This document shows positions 1 through 8,465 of a DNA stretch of 64,000 nt, in pieces. Position numbers and translations under genes: made by a program. Below the pieces are notes generated by a model. It searched no databases, was not told the origin of the DNA, and saw nothing but the letters and a program-made list of their open reading frames with translations. The stretch covers positions 62,001 to 126,000 of the forward strand of contig JBNKWZ010000029.1 of assembly GCA_050300015.1 (NCBI GenBank), given 5' to 3'. The first letter of the stretch is position 1. Each line of letters starts with the position of its first letter. The DNA comes from CAYZQH01 sp050300015 (lineage in GTDB: Bacteria; Pseudomonadota; Gammaproteobacteria; Pseudomonadales; Cellvibrionaceae).

Positions 1-223
1 CAGCGCCCTGGCTGTTATGACAAATAGAGCAATTCTCTTGCAATATTGGGTAGAGTGTTAGTTCAAATGCCTGTTCTGATGGCGTAATTTGTGTGGTATT
101 GCCGCTAGAGCTGGAGGATGAGGAAGAGCTAGATGAAGACGTACCGCCGCCCGGTATTTCCTCGCCACCGCAAGCCGTCAGCATGATTAGAACCGCCGTT
201 AAGACTGGTATTTTGTATCTCAT
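1..223 (-). CDS. Poly-serine lipoprotein with CxxCH haem motif (partial, 3' end outside window)
   Basis: The ATG at 221-223 (minus strand) opens a frame that runs off the left edge; 74 codons are visible. The N-terminus is a lipoprotein signal ending in the lipobox LTAC (Cys18). It is followed by a short Gly-rich stretch, a run of 12 serines and, near residue 69, CSICH, which fits a c-type haem attachment motif (CxxCH). Poly-Ser linkers between lipobox and functional domain are typical of secreted proteins of Saccharophagus, Teredinibacter and Cellvibrio. The protein is therefore probably an envelope-anchored protein with a cytochrome-c-like domain. The catalytic or binding part lies outside the window, so its substrate cannot be named. 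No strong ribosome binding site is visible before the ATG. Confidence 0.75.
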   Translation of the reverse strand, partial: MRYKIPVLTAVLIMLTACGGEEIPGGGTSSSSSSSSSSSSGNTTQITPSEQAFELTLYPILQENCSICHNSQGA

Positions 224-1070
224 AAGGTAGATCTCGTCTGACCAGATTGGTTTTTTGCCATGATGTATTTGATATCTCTTAAATGTGTTGTCAAGTAAGT
301 CGGCTTCGTCGATCACAGGGCTTAGCAAATCGGTAAACGCTGTATTCGCTAGACTGTCATCATCTTACTCTTCCTATCCATTATTATCGTTGTGTTCATC
401 TGCCTAAATGATTCGAGCGTATCAAGGAGTCGCTCAATAATCATTTGAATCACTTGATCTAACGCTGTAGATAATATCCTTCGGACTGGCGCGAAAAAAT
501 CGGGAAACGCCGCAATTATGAACGGTGTCATGTTTCCATTAGCATTTTTTTACAACAAATCGAATTCTTAAAAAAAAATGTCAGATTGTTAAAGTAATTT
601 GACCTAGGTGTTTCAAAAATACAAGGCACGATTTTGCTTTTGCTGTTGGTGGTAGCGCAATCACAGGGGGTGTCGATGATTGCCTCAAGGGGTGTTGGTG
701 AGGGCGGGTGGGTTACATGCTTTGAGTAGACCTTAACGATAAATCGTTTTTTAGGTCTTAAAACGCATCGCGCATTGTTAATTGCAGTGATGAGAGAGGT
801 TAATGTGCGCTCGTGGTCGGTGTCGTGAAAAACGCGTAGCTTAAAAACACGGGGGTTGCATTTGTAAAGACTTTTGACGGTCAATATCTTCAATGTGTGC
901 AGATCCGCATGGTGTTTAATACGACGCGCTTATGGCATTTTGGGGTCAAGTCTCTGTTGAGTCAGCACTTTCTGATAAGGGCGCTGGTAGCGATAACCGG
1001 ATTTCATCACGCTTCTAACTGGAGAGCGAGCACTTGGTGTTGAAAGCATAATTAGGAGAGGTAGATGCTT
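224..1070. other. Gene-poor stretch, no supported gene
   Basis: About 850 bases without a convincing gene. Two minus-strand frames (528-893, opening with TTG, and 349-531, opening with ATG) overlap in an ATGA stop/start, which resembles translational coupling. Neither has a clear ribosome binding site or a recognisable family, and the longer one has an unusual Lys/Cys/Pro-rich composition. Part of the stretch (roughly 530-620) is AT-rich. With the neighbouring hipBA pair it may be a small accessory insertion or decayed coding sequence. Confidence 0.5.
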
Positions 1071-2303
1071 TTAATGTAGAGCCAGTTTTTGAATCAAGCT
1101 TAAAAAACCAAAACTAGGCTTAATGAAATCGATATCGCTTTGCGACGCCCCCAATTCAATTAGCGTGCGCTCCCAGGTTGCTAGGGCGTCGCTCACGCGT
1201 TCGGCGCACTGGCTTTGTTCAGCCCTGGAAAGCCCCATGAGTTTTCCACCGCTCATCAAGTTGTCGAGCGTGGGGTTTGTGCCAAAGGGGCCTAGATTAA
1301 TGGCGTGGGCACCTAGGCGTTGTGGTAGGGGGACGATATCATAGGCGGGGCTCAACTCGTAGTGGCCACTGGTGGTTTGCTTTAAAAAGGCATGGTTGCG
1401 TGTGTGATCATCCGTGTTGCCGATGGCCACGTTAAACAACATTCGTGTAAACAACTCTTGCGCCAAAGTGGTGGAGCGGCCTATTTGCTTGCCTATGGCG
1501 GCAATGCGGTCGTAGCTCACGTCATTCAAATACTGAAGGTCACTCACATTCAGTAGCGCGTTGGCCGAAACCATATGGCGACGTTGTTGGTTGGGCATTA
1601 CGTCAAAGCGTTCCACGAGTAACGCGTGGCCCAGCGCTGTTTTGATGAGTTCAACCTTGGCGGTGTGAATACCGGCATTTTGTGCCAGCTGCATCATGCC
1701 ATACTCGGTCAAAGCGTTGTCAAATCCATCGTCCTTGCGGTTAAATTTGGCAATATGGGGTTTTTGGTTAAATAGGGTGTGGGCTTTGGGCCGTGCGCCA
1801 CCAATCCCGCTGGACGGCATCAATAAGGATTGTAAATCTTCGCAGGTGGTATTGCTGTCAAAATCCAGTGCGCCCTCGTATAGCGCGTCAATAGAGTTGC
1901 TGTTGATGAGGCGTTTGAGCGCTACCGGTTCTGGTGAGTCTGAAAACAAGAGAGCGCCCACGCCATAGCCGCTGCCTTGTACCAGATAATCCGCCTGGGT
2001 CACGGGTTTGGGGGCACCAAACCGGTTTAGCAATCGTTTACCCCATTCATCGGGTCCGCAATCCAGTAAGGCGCCAGGAATACCCGTGGAGTTAAAGCGT
2101 GTGATCGGAAAATGAAACGGCCGGTCGTAAATCAGCGGCAAGTTAATGGGGTCGAGAGGAAAGGCATTGGCGTTATTGCAGTAACTGCGGCCATAGACAA
2201 AGGTGCCTTGATTCGCGGAGGGGTTAACTTCATGGTAGCCTGCCACTACCGCCTCGCCATCACCCAGTATCACGTGTACAAAAAACGCTTGTCGGTTTGT
2301 CAT
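1071..2303 (-). CDS. hipA: HipA-family Ser/Thr kinase toxin
   Basis: 410 residues, the usual HipA length. Kinase signatures are in order: a Gly-rich loop with SGIGGARPKA at about 165-174, the ATP-site lysine in HIAKFN (K186), the catalytic loop NTDDHTRN at 296-303 and the metal-binding Asp in SPAYDIVP (D322). HipA toxins phosphorylate aminoacyl-tRNA synthetases (GltX in E. coli) and cause growth arrest. They are neutralised by the HipB partner encoded just upstream. The start ATG overlaps the hipB stop by one base (TAATG), so the two are translated together. All core residues look intact, so the toxin is probably active; the target is not predictable from sequence. Confidence 0.9.
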   Translation of the reverse strand: MTNRQAFFVHVILGDGEAVVAGYHEVNPSANQGTFVYGRSYCNNANAFPLDPINLPLIYDRPFHFPITRFNSTGIPGALLDCGPDEWGKRLLNRFGAPKPVTQADYLVQGSGYGVGALLFSDSPEPVALKRLINSNSIDALYEGALDFDSNTTCEDLQSLLMPSSGIGGARPKAHTLFNQKPHIAKFNRKDDGFDNALTEYGMMQLAQNAGIHTAKVELIKTALGHALLVERFDVMPNQQRRHMVSANALLNVSDLQYLNDVSYDRIAAIGKQIGRSTTLAQELFTRMLFNVAIGNTDDHTRNHAFLKQTTSGHYELSPAYDIVPLPQRLGAHAINLGPFGTNPTLDNLMSGGKLMGLSRAEQSQCAERVSDALATWERTLIELGASQSDIDFIKPSFGFLSLIQKLALH

Positions 2304-2626
2304 TAGAAGTCTGCCGGTGAGACTCGGTTGTGTGGAGTACTTCTCCCACTTAGAGACTGGCCAATACAGTCTTCGCTCGGGTGGGTGAGGGCAGCCAAAT
2401 CCAGTTTAAAGCCGTATAGATCTATCAAAAGAAGATAGACGCCTATGTTGACCGTGGGTTTGCCTTTCTCGGCGTCTTCGAGTGTGCCCTTGGCACATTT
2501 AATATCGGCGCGGACCTTTTCCACCGACCATTTGCGTTTTTTGCGGGCCAATTTAAGGTTGTGACCTAGGGATGTCAGTTGGTGCTGAAGTACCGGTGTG
2601 ATCAAATCTTTGGTTTTTATGCTCAT
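2303..2626 (-). CDS. hipB: HipB-like Xre-family antitoxin
   Basis: 107 residues. An Xre-type helix-turn-helix spans roughly residues 15-75 (LGHNLKLARKKRKWSVEKV and following helices). A C-terminal tail is rich in Ser/Pro, as in antitoxins that are degraded by proteases. It is first in a two-gene operon with hipA, and its stop overlaps the hipA start. HipB dimers bind the kinase and repress their own promoter. Imperfect direct repeats upstream (2662-2757) are candidate operators. The gene order, antitoxin before toxin, is the classical one. Confidence 0.85.
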   Translation of the reverse strand: MSIKTKDLITPVLQHQLTSLGHNLKLARKKRKWSVEKVRADIKCAKGTLEDAEKGKPTVNIGVYLLLIDLYGFKLDLAALTHPSEDCIGQSLSGRSTPHNRVSPADF

Positions 2627-2661
2627 TTAAATGGTCTATAAATGGGTATATGACTGTTGCA

Positions 2662-2757
2662 GTAGCCATTTTAGTGTTTTTTGCGTGAAAGTCCAGGATC
2701 AGACTCAAATTAAGACTAATAAAATAGTCAATTAAAGTAACTGTCGCCATTATAGTG
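2662..2757. promoter_or_regulatory. Two imperfect direct repeats upstream of hipBA (candidate HipB operators)
   Basis: GTAGCCATTTTAGTG (2662-2676) and GTCGCCATTATAGTG (2743-2757) match at 13 of 15 positions. They lie 36 and 117 bases upstream of hipB. The second copy is nearly dyad-symmetric (CCA-N6-TGG), as expected for an Xre dimer site. A TTGACT hexamer on the minus strand (2725-2730) lies between them and could be a -35 box. Assignment to HipB is inference from position. Confidence 0.4.
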
Positions 2758-2803
2758 GTCATTTTGTGCTTAACGGAAGCCGTTCAGCTAGTACTTTGCC
2801 GAA

Positions 2804-2832
2804 TTGACATTTGATCAACCATTTGGAAGGAT
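2804..2832 (+). promoter_or_regulatory. Possible sigma70 promoter for the GH43 gene
   Basis: A perfect -35 hexamer TTGACA (2804-2809) is followed after 17 bases by AAGGAT (2827-2832), a weak -10 match. It sits about 67 bases before the GH43 start codon and is the best promoter-like match in this gap. Confidence 0.3.
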
Positions 2833-2898
2833 GCGCGCGCACGAATGTTCAGGAGCGGGTTATTGCCATTGTTATCAAAACTATCATTTGGGGGAAAC

Positions 2899-4632
2899 AT
2901 GATTAAGCGTTGGTTTGTTCTAGGGAGTTTAATAGGGGCGAGTTTGTTTACAGGGTGTGGAGGTAAAACTGCGACACTGCCAGAGCCTGATAGCCCACCG
3001 ATGGAAACCCCCAAGGCAGCCAAGGCTACGGCGGTATACGCTCAACTTCAATATGCCGGCAAAACGCTTGAAACTGTTCATGTGGGTGCCGGTGAATATC
3101 AAAACCCCATATTGGCCGGCTACTACCCGGACCCTTCTGTTTTACGCGTGGCAGACGACTTTTACCTGGTCAACTCTTCGTTCACCCATTTCCCTGGGTT
3201 GCCAATTTTCCACTCTACTGATTTGGTAAACTGGGTACAGATTGGCAACGCGATCAATAAACCCGGGCCGTTTGATTTTGATGGGTTGTCCGTTTCCCGT
3301 GGAATTTTTGCGCCCGATATTTCTTTCCACAACGGTTCGTTTTATTTGATGAGCACCTGTGTAGATTGTGGCGGCAATTTTGTCATGACGGCTTCGCATC
3401 CGAGTGGCCCATGGTCAGAGCCCACATGGTTCGACTTTGAGGGGATTGACCCCTCTATTTATTGGGAAGGTGATAAAGCTTATGTCGTTAACAATGGTGC
3501 GCCTAATGAACCAGCGCGCTACGAAGGGCATCGTGCCATTTGGATTCAAGAGCTAGATTGGCGTGCTTTGGAGATGGTGGGGCCGCGTAAAGTTTTGGTG
3601 AATGGTGGGTTAGACATCGCCCAAAAACCCATTTGGATTGAAGGGCCACACATCTTTAAAAAAGACGGATTTTATTATTTGACGGCCGCAGAAGGTGGGA
3701 CACGTGACCAACATTCGCAAACGATTTTTCGCTCCAAAAATTTATGGGGGCCTTTTGCACCGGGCCAGAAAAACCCTATCTTAACTCAGCGTGACTTGAA
3801 TCCGACCCGCCCCAATCCTGTGACCTCAGCCGGCCACGCAAAATTTGTGCAGTTGCCCAACGGCGATTGGTGGGGTACTTTTTTGGCGACGCGCCCTTAT
3901 GGACCAGATGAATACAATATTGGACGTGAAACTTTTTTGTTGCCCATCAATTGGAAAAACGGCTGGCCAACCTTTTTACAACCTGGTGCGCCGATCCCCT
4001 ACGTGCAGCAAAAGCCTAAGCTAACTGTAGGCCAAAAGCCCCAGGTGCCTACCACTGGGAATTTTGACTATCTGGAAACGTTTAATCAGCCTTTGGGACC
4101 GCAGTGGGTGGGTATACGAATTCCGACTGATCCTTTTTACAACATTGAAGGTGGGCAGCTGACTTTGTCTTGCCAAAACGGTCTTGGACAATTGGACCAG
4201 AACCCTGCTTTTATTGCTCGACGCTTACAACATCACGTGGCAGCCATCAGTACCGATATGGATTTTATGCCCACAGCTGATGGTGACCGTGCTGGGTTGG
4301 CGGCTGTACAAAACGATCGTTCTTGGACGTTTATTGGCGTCGAGCAAGATAAAGGCGCAAGTTACTTGGTGGTCACTGTTCGAGACAACAGTGATGTGGA
4401 CTTAGTGTTAGCCAAGGCACCCATTAGAAGTACTCAAGGCCTTAAGTTGACCCTGCGCTTTAATGGTGCCGAAATGGCATATGAGGTTGAGCAAAATGGT
4501 AAGGTGAAGCTGAAACTAGAAGGTCAAAACGCTCGTATACTCAGTACCAAGAAGGCTGGGGGTTTTGTGGGCACAATCGTTGGGCCTTATTGCGAAAGCC
4601 GAGGGTTGGCTCTTCCAGAAAATCTTAATTGA
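2899..4632 (+). CDS. GH43 glycoside hydrolase lipoprotein (beta-xylosidase/arabinofuranosidase type)
   Basis: 577 residues. The start at 2899 is chosen because GGGGGAAAC lies just upstream and because it leaves a proper lipoprotein signal (LFTGC, Cys20); the frame itself is open from 2845. The five-bladed GH43 domain (about 65-390) shows the three expected acids: general base D78 in YYPDPS, pKa-modulating D184 in GIDPS and general acid E248 in WIEGPH. The C-terminal part (about 410-570) resembles the concanavalin-like beta-xylosidase C-terminal domain. It would remove xylose or arabinose from hemicellulose fragments at the outer membrane. It stands alone, with no transporter or other hydrolase next to it, so the precise substrate is open. 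Confidence 0.88.
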   Translation: MIKRWFVLGSLIGASLFTGCGGKTATLPEPDSPPMETPKAAKATAVYAQLQYAGKTLETVHVGAGEYQNPILAGYYPDPSVLRVADDFYLVNSSFTHFPGLPIFHSTDLVNWVQIGNAINKPGPFDFDGLSVSRGIFAPDISFHNGSFYLMSTCVDCGGNFVMTASHPSGPWSEPTWFDFEGIDPSIYWEGDKAYVVNNGAPNEPARYEGHRAIWIQELDWRALEMVGPRKVLVNGGLDIAQKPIWIEGPHIFKKDGFYYLTAAEGGTRDQHSQTIFRSKNLWGPFAPGQKNPILTQRDLNPTRPNPVTSAGHAKFVQLPNGDWWGTFLATRPYGPDEYNIGRETFLLPINWKNGWPTFLQPGAPIPYVQQKPKLTVGQKPQVPTTGNFDYLETFNQPLGPQWVGIRIPTDPFYNIEGGQLTLSCQNGLGQLDQNPAFIARRLQHHVAAISTDMDFMPTADGDRAGLAAVQNDRSWTFIGVEQDKGASYLVVTVRDNSDVDLVLAKAPIRSTQGLKLTLRFNGAEMAYEVEQNGKVKLKLEGQNARILSTKKAGGFVGTIVGPYCESRGLALPENLN

Positions 4633-4760
4633 TGCCAAAAAAGTAGGAATAAGATCTGAAGCTTGATTTACACAGAGGAGCTCTCGCAGCAAAGCCAGGG
4701 CTTCATTGAAACATAGAAAAGCGCTACGAATATTATCTGGGATCAAAAACCGTTTTTCTT

Positions 4761-4843
4761 ATTAACCGGGCAATTTTTTATGTTGGGTTAACGCGGTGCA
4801 AGGACGTGCCAGCATTGGTCGGAATGGCCAATGCCGGGTTAAT
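4761..4843. repeat. Intergenic three-hairpin repeat, copy A
   Basis: It lies between the convergent ends of the GH43 gene and the ABC permease gene. The first 74 bases align without gaps to 10220-10293, with about 59 identical positions by my count. Predicted stems are AACCGGGCA/TGTTGGGTT (4764-4789), a weak second stem around 4793-4811, and GCATTGGTC/GGCCAATGC (4812-4834). Outer ends ATTAACCGGGCA (4761-4772) and TGCCGGGTTAAT (4832-4843) are inverted repeats with one mismatch. Looks like a REP/MITE-like dispersed element. Confidence 0.65.
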
Positions 4844-4861
4844 AGTTCCAGATGATAAAAA

Positions 4862-6031
4862 TCAGCGCAGTATGTCGTCTCGGTTATACATATAGACTGC
4901 AGTCCCCAGTAGTCCCGCCGCCAAAAGTAAACTACTTATGGCGCTAGGAATACACTTAGACAGTGGGTAGCTCACATCCAGCATCAGTTGATCGGCCAAT
5001 AAATATTGCGCCAGCATCGGTATCCATTCGGTGGCATTGTCTAGGCGCATGTCCATAAATTGCACCACAAAGAATGGCGCCATCAACACCATCATCGCCA
5101 AACCCATTTGAGTCTGCGCTTCTTTCATGCTTTTGGAGAAGGTGGCAAAGGCCATTAAAAAGCTTGCGAGCAGTATGGTTAGGGGGAATGCCATGAGGAC
5201 AAGTTTAAGGTAGGTGCTCAACTCAGGAATGTCGCCTTGACCGAAAAAACGCTCAGGCAGGAAGCTCGCCCAAATTCCGGAGCTGATGATGGGCAGTAAA
5301 TAAGATAGGGTGCAGAAGGCCAGTACGGCTAAGTATTTCCCTATGGCAACTTGAAGACGTGAAAGGGGTAAGCTTAATAATGGCTCCATCGAGCGGCGTT
5401 CACGCTCGCCAGCATTAATGTCTGCGGCTAAATAGAAGCCGCCCATAGTGCTGGAAAACACCACCAGAAACATAATGATATTGGCAAGCAATGAAGATCC
5501 AAAAGTATCGTCGGATACATCATTTTCAATAATGTCCAAAGGTTGCAATAGGCGTCTGTCAAAACCTCGAATGAGTAATCGATCGGCCGCCATTTGCTGG
5601 CTATATAGGTCCAGTTCGCCACGCACTTGCCAAAATAAATTTTGTGACTCTTGGTCTTCTTTTTGATAGTGAATGGTAATGCGAGCGGGGCTGCCTTCAA
5701 GGAGTTTATCGCCAAAAGAGTTAGAAATTTCTATCACTAATGGCAGTTCACCTTCGAGGATGCGCTGCTCAATATTACCCGTGGCAGGTTTGGCATCTAA
5801 ATTTCGGCTTCGCAAAAATTCAATAAGATTGGGTGCGAAGTCTGCTCCTTTGATGTACACATCGCGCGCGGTGTTGTAATCGTGAGTGTTTTTTTCAATG
5901 TTCCAAATCATCGGTCCCAGCATCATCGCCGGCATTAACAGGGGGCCATATACAAAAGCAAAAAATAACGCGCGTTTGTCCCTCAAGTTATCGCGTATCT
6001 CTTTCCACATCACTATCCAGAAGCGGTTCAT
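4862..6031 (-). CDS. ABC-2 type permease, NatB-like
   Basis: 389 residues. There is an N-terminal membrane helix after the KEIRDNLRDKR motif, a large extracytoplasmic loop (about 45-185), then five or six membrane helices to the C-terminus. The segment GERERRSMEPLLSLPLSR (after the second helix) is the hallmark of the NatB/ABC-2 exporter permease family, whose founding member exports sodium. Its start overlaps the stop of the ATPase gene in ATGA (6028-6031), so the two make one transporter. NatAB substrates vary; sodium export is possible in a marine organism but not proven by sequence. Confidence 0.85.
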   Translation of the reverse strand: MNRFWIVMWKEIRDNLRDKRALFFAFVYGPLLMPAMMLGPMIWNIEKNTHDYNTARDVYIKGADFAPNLIEFLRSRNLDAKPATGNIEQRILEGELPLVIEISNSFGDKLLEGSPARITIHYQKEDQESQNLFWQVRGELDLYSQQMAADRLLIRGFDRRLLQPLDIIENDVSDDTFGSSLLANIIMFLVVFSSTMGGFYLAADINAGERERRSMEPLLSLPLSRLQVAIGKYLAVLAFCTLSYLLPIISSGIWASFLPERFFGQGDIPELSTYLKLVLMAFPLTILLASFLMAFATFSKSMKEAQTQMGLAMMVLMAPFFVVQFMDMRLDNATEWIPMLAQYLLADQLMLDVSYPLSKCIPSAISSLLLAAGLLGTAVYMYNRDDILR

Positions 6032-6783
6032 GAAGCATCCTCCAGTGTTTCACCAATGGCGATGACAAAAGCGTCCTCGAAGTGGGTTTGCGCTGTTTGT
6101 GTCAGTAGCCCCTGGATAGAGTTTTGCGCCACGATCTTGCCTTCGTTAATGATGGCGACTTGGTCGCAAAGTAAGGCCATCTCTTGCATAATATGGCTGG
6201 AGATTAGGATGCAGTGGCCTTGGTCACGTAGTTGTTGCAATATTTTGCGAAGTTTGCGTGTGGCCATCACATCTAAGCCATTGGTCGGTTCGTCCAGAAT
6301 CAAATTTTTAGGTTTGTGAACCAGCGCGCGGGCAAGCGCAACTTTGGTGCGCTGGCCTTGAGAAAACCCTTCTGCACGCCGACTGGCAAAGCTCTCCATG
6401 GCCAGCAGGGAGATGAGTTCATCTACACGGTGGTTCAATTCGAGTTTGCGTAACCCCGTTAATGCCGCGTAATACTCGATATTTTCACGTGCAGTTAGCC
6501 TCGGGTAAATACCTGGATCGTGAGGGAGGTAGCCAATTTGATTGCGCACCTGACGTTTATCTCGGGTTACATCGAAGTGATCAATTTCGGCTGAACCTCC
6601 ATCGGGTGTCAACAATCCCACCAGCATGCGTAACGTGGTGGATTTTCCGGCACCGTTTGCGCCCAGCAATCCGGTAATTTGACCGTCGTTAGCGGTCATA
6701 GTGACATCGGTAACTGCCACAATGCGTTCTTTTCGACGCCCTTTTTTAAGAAACGATTTTTGTAATTGTTTGGCAATGATCAT
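6028..6783 (-). CDS. ABC transporter ATP-binding protein, NatA-like
   Basis: 251 residues, a single ABC domain. Walker A is GANGAGKST (about 41-49), the signature is FSQGQRTKV, Walker B is LILDEPTNGLD, and the switch His is in ISSHIMQEM. It powers the NatB-like permease encoded by the next gene, to which it is coupled by a 4-base overlap. The upstream S33-type hydrolase gene ends 11 bases before this start, so all three are probably one transcript. Confidence 0.88.
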   Translation of the reverse strand: MIIAKQLQKSFLKKGRRKERIVAVTDVTMTANDGQITGLLGANGAGKSTTLRMLVGLLTPDGGSAEIDHFDVTRDKRQVRNQIGYLPHDPGIYPRLTARENIEYYAALTGLRKLELNHRVDELISLLAMESFASRRAEGFSQGQRTKVALARALVHKPKNLILDEPTNGLDVMATRKLRKILQQLRDQGHCILISSHIMQEMALLCDQVAIINEGKIVAQNSIQGLLTQTAQTHFEDAFVIAIGETLEDAS

Positions 6784-6794
6784 TGGCGTCTGGC

Positions 6795-8390
6795 CTACGG
6801 GGCGGAGGCATTAAAATTGATGAAAAGCGGTGGTGTGGCAATGCGATCGGTACAGCGAGTGTCAATATCATTCGGTGATGCTGTCCTCACAAAACGGGCC
6901 ACAAGATTCGGTAGGCATCCTGTGCCACTCACAAAATGGCCTTGACCTTTTACCACAACATGGCGCGCGTTTGCGAGGCCCATGCGTGCAAGTTCGCCAT
7001 ACTCGGGAGGTGTAATTGGATCAAATTCACCAGAGACGATTAACGTTGGAATGGAACTGGTTAAAGGCGTTAACCCATCTGTGGGTGGCTCACCTCTGGG
7101 CCAAACGCTGCATATAGCCTCGAAGACATCAAGGATAGAAGTCCCCATATAAGTTTCAGCGTTGGCGGAATACATGGCCTTGATGCTCGGGAACTCAGGT
7201 GTTTGCTTAAAATAAGGGTAGTCTTCGGTGCAGATCACCGAGTTGTGCAAGCCCATGGCAATCGCACCGCTTAGGTTTGCTTGTATATCACCGGCAGCGC
7301 GCACTAAAGGCGAGTAGTTTTCGTCGGTTGCCGCACCGTAGAGCATGGCAGGTAGTAAGGAGGAAAGTCGTGATTGATATAAATACATGCGAATCAATGT
7401 GGCCAAATGCGCATAAGAAAACGTTTGAGTTTCGATCTTTCCTGTGGACAAGTTTTCAACTTGTGTGGTGATGGGGGATTGTTCTAAACGCTGCAGCAGT
7501 GCCGTGACGTTTTCCGTTAAGTTGGGTAGATGATTGTTGCAGGTTGCGTCGGACTCACAACGCTTGAGCAATGTATTTAAACTTTTTTGACTGCGAATGG
7601 CGATTTCTGGCCCGAGAGCCCTTTGGGGGGGGACAACTGAATCTAACACCACTGTGCGAAGACTATTGGGGTAAGCAGCCATATAGCGGGTCGCTACGCG
7701 GGTGCCGTAAGACACTCCCAATAGATTCCACTTAGGGACCTGGAGTGCCTCGCGCACCGCTTCAAAATCTCGAAGCGTATGGGCCGTGGTGTAGAGCGTT
7801 GGGTCGCCGTCGAAAGCCTCTAGGCAGTCTTGGCTTAACTGTTGTATTTGCGCTGTATCAATGGTCTTTCCGGTTTGGGCGGATGTTTTTTTCAGTTGCG
7901 GGCAGTCAAACTTTTGCGAAAAGCCCGTGCCACGTTGGTCAATCAAATACATGTCGCGGTCTACGGCAAGGTCACGCCAAATTTGGTCGGCAAATAAAAA
8001 AGCAGTGCTTGCGCCCTGGCCGGGCCCCCCAGCAATAAATAACATGGGATCGGCCAAAGCTTTGTGTTCTTTACGTGCAGGTAAACGCACCACAAACAAG
8101 TCTAGGGTTTTGTCTGTGGCTTGCTTGGGGGCTTCTGGCACCGTTACCCAGCCACACTCAACCTTTCTTTCTTTTTTGTCTGCATTCAAGGTGCATTCAT
8201 GAAACGCTATTGCACCTATTTGGCTAAGTACCGTTTGAGTGTCTTCCGGGGGGGGCGCCTGCGCAGGTGAGACGGTGGACCAACAACCCATCGCACTCAA
8301 TAGGCTGGCTCGCCAAAGGCGTTTAGCATGGTGAATTGCACGGTAAATAAAGGAGCTGATCACGTTTAGATGTGGAACACTCGCGGACAT
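6795..8390 (-). CDS. Alpha/beta hydrolase, S33 / TAP-like peptidase, exported
   Basis: 531 residues. The start is supported by AAAGGAAAGGAT directly upstream. The N-terminus (about 1-45) is basic then hydrophobic and ends SPAQA, fitting a Sec signal. The fold motifs are an oxyanion loop GGPGQGAS, nucleophile elbow GVSYGT, acid Asp in GEFDPITP and His in GQGHFVSGTGC, the pattern of tripeptidyl/prolyl aminopeptidases. Several Cys pairs (CNLNA-type and CxxD) suggest disulfides in the periplasm. First gene of a likely operon with the NatAB-like exporter. The peptide substrate is unknown. Confidence 0.82.
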   Translation of the reverse strand: MSASVPHLNVISSFIYRAIHHAKRLWRASLLSAMGCWSTVSPAQAPPPEDTQTVLSQIGAIAFHECTLNADKKERKVECGWVTVPEAPKQATDKTLDLFVVRLPARKEHKALADPMLFIAGGPGQGASTAFLFADQIWRDLAVDRDMYLIDQRGTGFSQKFDCPQLKKTSAQTGKTIDTAQIQQLSQDCLEAFDGDPTLYTTAHTLRDFEAVREALQVPKWNLLGVSYGTRVATRYMAAYPNSLRTVVLDSVVPPQRALGPEIAIRSQKSLNTLLKRCESDATCNNHLPNLTENVTALLQRLEQSPITTQVENLSTGKIETQTFSYAHLATLIRMYLYQSRLSSLLPAMLYGAATDENYSPLVRAAGDIQANLSGAIAMGLHNSVICTEDYPYFKQTPEFPSIKAMYSANAETYMGTSILDVFEAICSVWPRGEPPTDGLTPLTSSIPTLIVSGEFDPITPPEYGELARMGLANARHVVVKGQGHFVSGTGCLPNLVARFVRTASPNDIDTRCTDRIATPPLFINFNASAP

Positions 8391-8465
8391 ATCCTTTCCT
8401 TTAAGACAGCTGCAACCAGCGAGAGCTTAGCGCACCGTCAAGGTGATTGCCAATGGCCGGGGTTT

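Noticed and set aside
349..893. Two overlapping minus-strand reading frames (121 and 60 codons) with an ATGA junction
   Set aside because: The longer opens with TTG, neither has a convincing ribosome binding site or a known family, and composition is atypical. Kept only as part of the gene-poor stretch.
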